NCBI GenBank assembly: GCA_021229015.1
Contig: CM037788.1
Location: forward strand, 54,625,573 to 54,689,572
Direction: 5' to 3'
Source of the DNA: Solen grandis
Taxonomy: Eukaryota; Mollusca; Bivalvia; Adapedonta; Solenidae
DNA length: 64,000 nucleotides
Both the position numbers and the translations under genes were made by a program. Numbering within the stretch: the stretch's first letter is position 1; each line of letters starts with the position of its first letter. A model generated the notes under the pieces. It ran no database searches and was not told the origin of the DNA. It worked only from the letters and a program-made list of their open reading frames with translations. Positions 60,460-64,000 of this stretch are shown here, piece by piece.

Positions 60460-61289
60460 AGGCATACTGGAATTTTAGAGACGAAATATCAGTTATTGAT
60501 GATGTGCTAATGAAGGGAAATAAACTGATAATTCCGAGAACAATGAGAAAGAAGATGTTGGAATATATACATGAATCACATCTTGGAATTGTTAAATGCA
60601 AAGCTCTTGCTAGAGAAAGCATGTACTGGCCGACTATGAACAGTGCAATAGAAGATAAAATAGCAAACTGTGCTATCTGTGCAAAATACCAATCACAGAA
60701 TCCCAAGGAACCATTGATGAAAATAGAGGTACCTGATAGGCCATATGAGAAGATATGTGTGGATATTTTTGAGCTGAGAAATATTCAGTATCTCATATCT
60801 GTTGATTTTTATTCTAAATGGCCAGAAATTTCTAAATTGGACAATCTGACGAGTAAAAATGTGATTGCTTACTTGAAATCACATATTACGAGATATGGTA
60901 TACCAGATGAAATTGTCAGCGATAATGGAAGGCAGTTCATAAGTGCTGAATTTAAAGAATTCACAGAAGAGTATGGGATCATGCACAAAACTTCAGGCCT
61001 ATATTTCTACCGGTCACATGGACAGGTGGAACGTGCAATACGGACTGTAAAGCATTTGCTTAAAAAGGCGAAAGATCCTTACTTAGCAATACTGGATTAC
61101 AGAAATAGCCCTGTTGAAGGTATAGGGTTATCACCGGCACAAATGATGATGGGCAGAAGCCTGAAAACAAAGCTTCCTATGGAGAAAAATAGGTTAAAGC
61201 ATAAGAATTCTGGTGATGTAACGAAAGACTGGAAAATAAACAAGATATCGCAAAGAAAAATTATGACAAGCATGCAGGAAAGGTGTTGA
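60459..61289 (+). pseudogene. Integrase, zinc-binding domain and DDE core
   Basis: After KAYWNFRDEISVIDDVL comes the HHCC domain: His at 60570 and 60579, CAICAKY near 60670. The catalytic core shows CVDIFEL (first Asp, near 60760), VSDNGRQF (second Asp, near 60920) and SHGQVERAIRTVK (Glu, near 61027). All three acidic residues are kept. Integrase joins the cDNA to chromosomal DNA. A frameshift near 61285 leads to the C-terminal part. Confidence 0.88.
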
Positions 61290-61621
61290 AACCTTTGCAT
61301 GAGGGTGACTTTGTTGTGTTCAGACGCAATAATGCATGGGAAAATGGTAAGGTAGACAAATACCATGAACTACCCAGATCTTATATTCTGAAATCACCGG
61401 AGGGAAAATATTATCGCAGGAACAGACGGCAGATAAGGAAAACTTCTGTTCCACCAGGAGACAAAACACCAGATGAAATCCTTCCTTCTACATGTACCTC
61501 TGGAGAGAGCCAGTTTAATGACCCTGAACAGCAGCATCAACAGTAGCAGCAGGATGCTGATAGTAAACCATACGTAACAAGATATGGGAGAACTGTTAAA
61601 CCACCGGATAGATTCACTTGA
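61283..61621 (+). pseudogene. Integrase C-terminal domain
   Basis: GDFVVFRRNNAWENGKVDKY resembles the GPY/F-type C-terminal domain of Ty3 integrases. A TAG in a CAG-rich stretch (61544-61546) interrupts the frame. The same frame goes on to RYGRTVKPPDRFT and TGA at 61621, the usual end, so the TAG is probably a C-to-T nonsense change. Confidence 0.82.
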
Positions 61622-62260
61622 ATTTGGATTACAGTGTTGATGTGTTAAATCAAAGTTTTAAATTTATAAGTAATTAATTTCGCATTCATTTGGATATATT
61701 GAAAATCTAATAGTGCTTATACCAGTGAGGTACAGAGTTGCTTTAAAAAAATGTTCAGAAAATAGGTCAAAGGCAATTATATTCTTTGGATTATCAAGCG
61801 AAGAGATTTCTGTGTAAATAGCTTTCGTGTGTTTGTGAAAGAGTGTGAGAACAAATATCATATAACCGTACCAAGACCATTTACTGATACCACAGACAGT
61901 TATATGGAAGAACAATGGACAAATTAACTGTTCAGTTGTACTTTCTTAGGCATGGAACGGATAATTAATTAGATATTTCACATATGCTTATTTTCAGACA
62001 AGTTTCCTTTCTGATACAAGATGTTAAATACATTAATTTCCAGATGTTAGGATCAACTGATGACTGTTTTATGTCTGTTTACTGATAAGAGCAATTACAG
62101 GAGGACATTAACATTATCGGAGGCAAATAGCCACACAGGTGTTACTGAGGCTGTAATCATTCTGAAAGATGAATATTGTTTCTTATTGCATGTTGTATTT
62201 TAGTATGCTTACAACAATGATGTTATTCAAAGAAATATTATTGATTGATTTTATCCTTTT
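61622..62260 (+). other. 3' untranslated internal region of the Ty3/gypsy element
   Basis: About 640 bp between the integrase end and the polypurine tract with no supported frame. Confidence 0.7.
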
Positions 62261-62273
62261 AAAAGAAGGGAAA
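62261..62273 (+). other. Polypurine tract of the Ty3/gypsy element
   Basis: AAAAGAAGGGAAA directly before the 3' LTR; primer for plus-strand synthesis. Confidence 0.85.
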
Positions 62274-62470
62274 TGTAGTGTATTCAGTATACTTCACTGG
62301 GCTTATCAGTCAGGTATAAAGTGTCTCTACAATAGCAGTATAGGGAGTCAGCATGTGCCAGCACAAGAGTGTAGACATATACAGTAACCTGTAGCCACTG
62401 TGATTAAATGTGTATTGTCTTTAGACTTGTATTTACTGGACCACCAGAATTATAAAAGACAAACACAACA
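62274..62470 (+). repeat. 3' LTR of the Ty3/gypsy element
   Basis: 197 bp, TGTAGTGTATTC...AAACACAACA. About 98 percent like the 5' LTR over aligned bases, with three indel differences. Confidence 0.9.
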
Positions 62471-62805
62471 TTCTATACTTATATAAAACGTGACTTATTG
62501 TTTAGGGGAAGGGTCGAAACTAATATTGTTATGTCAGAACACAACCTTACACACTTTATCCAGATATGTAAAATGTCAACACATGGAGAATAAATACAGT
62601 CATGTAATACAATAAGGCATTAATGATGGTTTGATGTTAAATTTTTGGTTCGTTCATGCTTTAGTTTAAAAAAAAATAAACAATGAGGTAATTTAATAAC
62701 TCTCAAAGCTTGGCAACATATAAATACAAAAGCCAGATGTAATATTTTCTGCAACCACTGATTTATTATACTAATCTTTTAAAATCCCGATGGTGAATAT
62801 GTCTA
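62471..62805. other. Short non-coding stretch
   Basis: AT-rich; nothing recognised. Confidence 0.5.
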
Positions 62806-62809
62806 AATG

Positions 62810-64000
62810 TCTTTCGGTACAAATAAATCTTTAAACCATGAGGTCAAATTCAAGACATGCATGCATACACACCAAATATCTAAACACCAGGCCTTGTGGT
62901 TTCTGAGAAGATTTTTCAAGTTTTTTCCTATATTAGCCTATGTAAATTCAGGGACCCCTTTGGTGGGGCCAAATTTGACCCAATGGTCATGATTTGTAAA
63001 AACATTGTAGAGACCCAGTAGACAATGCTACATACCAAATATCTAAACTCCAGGCCTTGTGGTTTCTGAGAAGAAGATTTTTTCAAGTTTTTCCTATATT
63101 AGCCTATGTTAAATCAAGAGACACCTGGGGCGGGGCCAAATTTGACCCCAGGGCCATGATTTGAACAATCTTGGTTGTGATCTACTAGACAGTGCTGCAC
63201 ACCAAATATCTAACCCTAGGCCTTGTGGTTTCTGAGAAGAAGATTTTTCAAGTTTTTCCTATATTAGCCTATGTTAAATCAAGTGACCCCTGGGGTTGGG
63301 GCCAATTTTGACCCCAGGGTCATGATTTGAACAAAATTGGTAGAGATCCACCAGACAATGCTACAATCTAAATATCTTAACTCTATGCCTTGTGGTTTCT
63401 GAGAAGACGATTTTTCAAGTTTTTTTCCTATATTAGCCTTTGTTAAATCAAGTGACCCCTGGGGCGGGGCCAATTTTGACCCCAGGGTCATAATTTTTAC
63501 AATCTTGGTAGAGAGTCATAAGATCATGCTACATACCAAATATCTAAAGGCTAGGCCTTGTGGTTTCAGAGAAGAATTTTTTTTCTAGTTTTTCCAATAT
63601 TAGCCTATGTTAAATCAAGTGACCCCTGGGGCGGCGCCAATTTTGACCCCAGGGTCATAATTTGAACAATCTTGGTAGAGAGGGCATAAGTTTATGGGTA
63701 CATTTCCAAAAAATTTAAAAGGCTAGGCCTTGTGGTTTCGGGGAAGAAATTTTTTTTTTAGTTTTTCCAAATATTAGCCTATGTTAAATCAAGTGACCCC
63801 TGGGGGGGGCGCCCCAAATTTTTACCCCCCGGGTCTTTAAATTTTAACAATCTTGGTAGAGAGGGCATAAAATCAGCTACATACCAAAAAACCAAAAAAA
63901 GGTAGGCCTTGTGGTTTCGGAGAAGTTTTTTTCCAAAATTTTTCCCATATTTTGCCTAAGGGTTTAAAACAAGGGGGCCCCTGGGGGGGGGTCAATTTTG
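62810..64000 (+). repeat. Tandem array, ~165-bp units, running off the right edge
   Basis: GCCTTGTGGTTTC recurs at about 62891, 63054, 63220, 63387, 63555, 63727 and 63906, giving periods of 163-179 bp. Each unit holds TATTAGCCTATGTTAAATCA, a GACCCCTGGGGCGGGGCCAA-like GC-rich core, TTGACCCCAGGGTCAT, AATCTTGGTAGAG and ACATACCAAATATCTAA. It is related to the degenerate units at 2.2-2.7 kb. The last ~300 bases show many homopolymer changes, suggesting poor sequence quality. Stops occur in all frames of most units; it is not coding. Confidence 0.9.

Larger units (their letters stand above)
53417..62470 (+). mobile_element. Ty3/gypsy LTR retrotransposon, decayed, with two nested insertions
   Basis: Flanking direct repeats 53417-53628 and 62274-62470 bound gag-, protease-, RT-, RNase H- and integrase-like sequence in the Ty3/gypsy order (integrase after RNase H). 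A primer-binding site starts TGGTGTCAGAAG at 53629, and a polypurine tract AAAAGAAGGGAAA lies at 62261-62273. The element proper is about 4.9 kb without its insertions. Short LTRs, a tRNA-Leu-like primer site and two zinc knuckles suggest the Mag/Steamer group (inference). Frameshifts and stops disable it. No matching 4-6-bp target duplication is seen outside the LTRs. Confidence 0.9.

Overview
The window reads as nuclear DNA of a bivalve mollusc, probably a heterodont clam. This is an inference from three things: AT-rich sequence with large introns, tRNA-headed SINEs, Helitron-like and satellite-like arrays of the type common in bivalves, and a Steamer/Mag-type Ty3 retrotransposon. It is gene-poor and dominated by mobile DNA and old repeats. 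There are no bacterial-style operons, rRNA genes, convincing functional tRNA genes or CRISPR arrays. One 100-N assembly gap lies at 37860-37959.

The one clear host gene is a FAM20-family secretory-pathway kinase on the minus strand. Three consecutive exons (39995-39879, 39206-39097, 38844-38682) have matching splice phases and proper splice sites. Both ends of the gene lie outside what could be recognised. A RecQ-like helicase pseudogene sits upstream at 45233-44535 (minus).

Layout: 1-500 is a LINE 3' end. 2.1-3.0 kb holds a short-period array ending in a GACGACGGACG-type module. 4.8-5.8 kb is a SINE split by a 692-bp TIR element. 8.9-11.3 kb holds SINE copies. 14.1 kb and 16.9 kb hold MITE-like elements. 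19.9-20.6 kb is a hairpin-ended repeat with an inverted copy at 50.3-51.0 kb. 21.5-23.8 kb is a Helitron-like element with five ~335-bp tandem units. 24.86-30.39 kb is a giant imperfect palindrome. 32.7-34.2 kb and 35.3-37.8 kb are a direct duplication, and the second copy carries a retroposed insertion with a poly(A) tail. 43.1-43.8 kb is a fold-back element. 45.6 kb is a second copy of the 16.9-kb MITE. 47.3-48.2 kb is a pogo/Tigger-like element. 49.4-50.2 kb is a LINE remnant interrupted by a SINE. 53.4-62.5 kb is a decayed Ty3/gypsy element with two nested insertions. 62.8-64.0 kb is a ~165-bp tandem array running off the edge.

The nested insertions give a relative history. In the Ty3 element, an opposite-strand LTR element landed in gag with a 4-bp target duplication. 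A separate insertion carrying ~160-bp satellite-like units landed in the reverse transcriptase. In the palindrome and in the direct duplication, shared SINE insertions with the same junctions show that the SINEs predate the duplications. I found no coherent new multi-gene system. The strongest leads are the palindrome, the nested LTR complex, the array-bearing Helitron-like elements and the FAM20-like gene.
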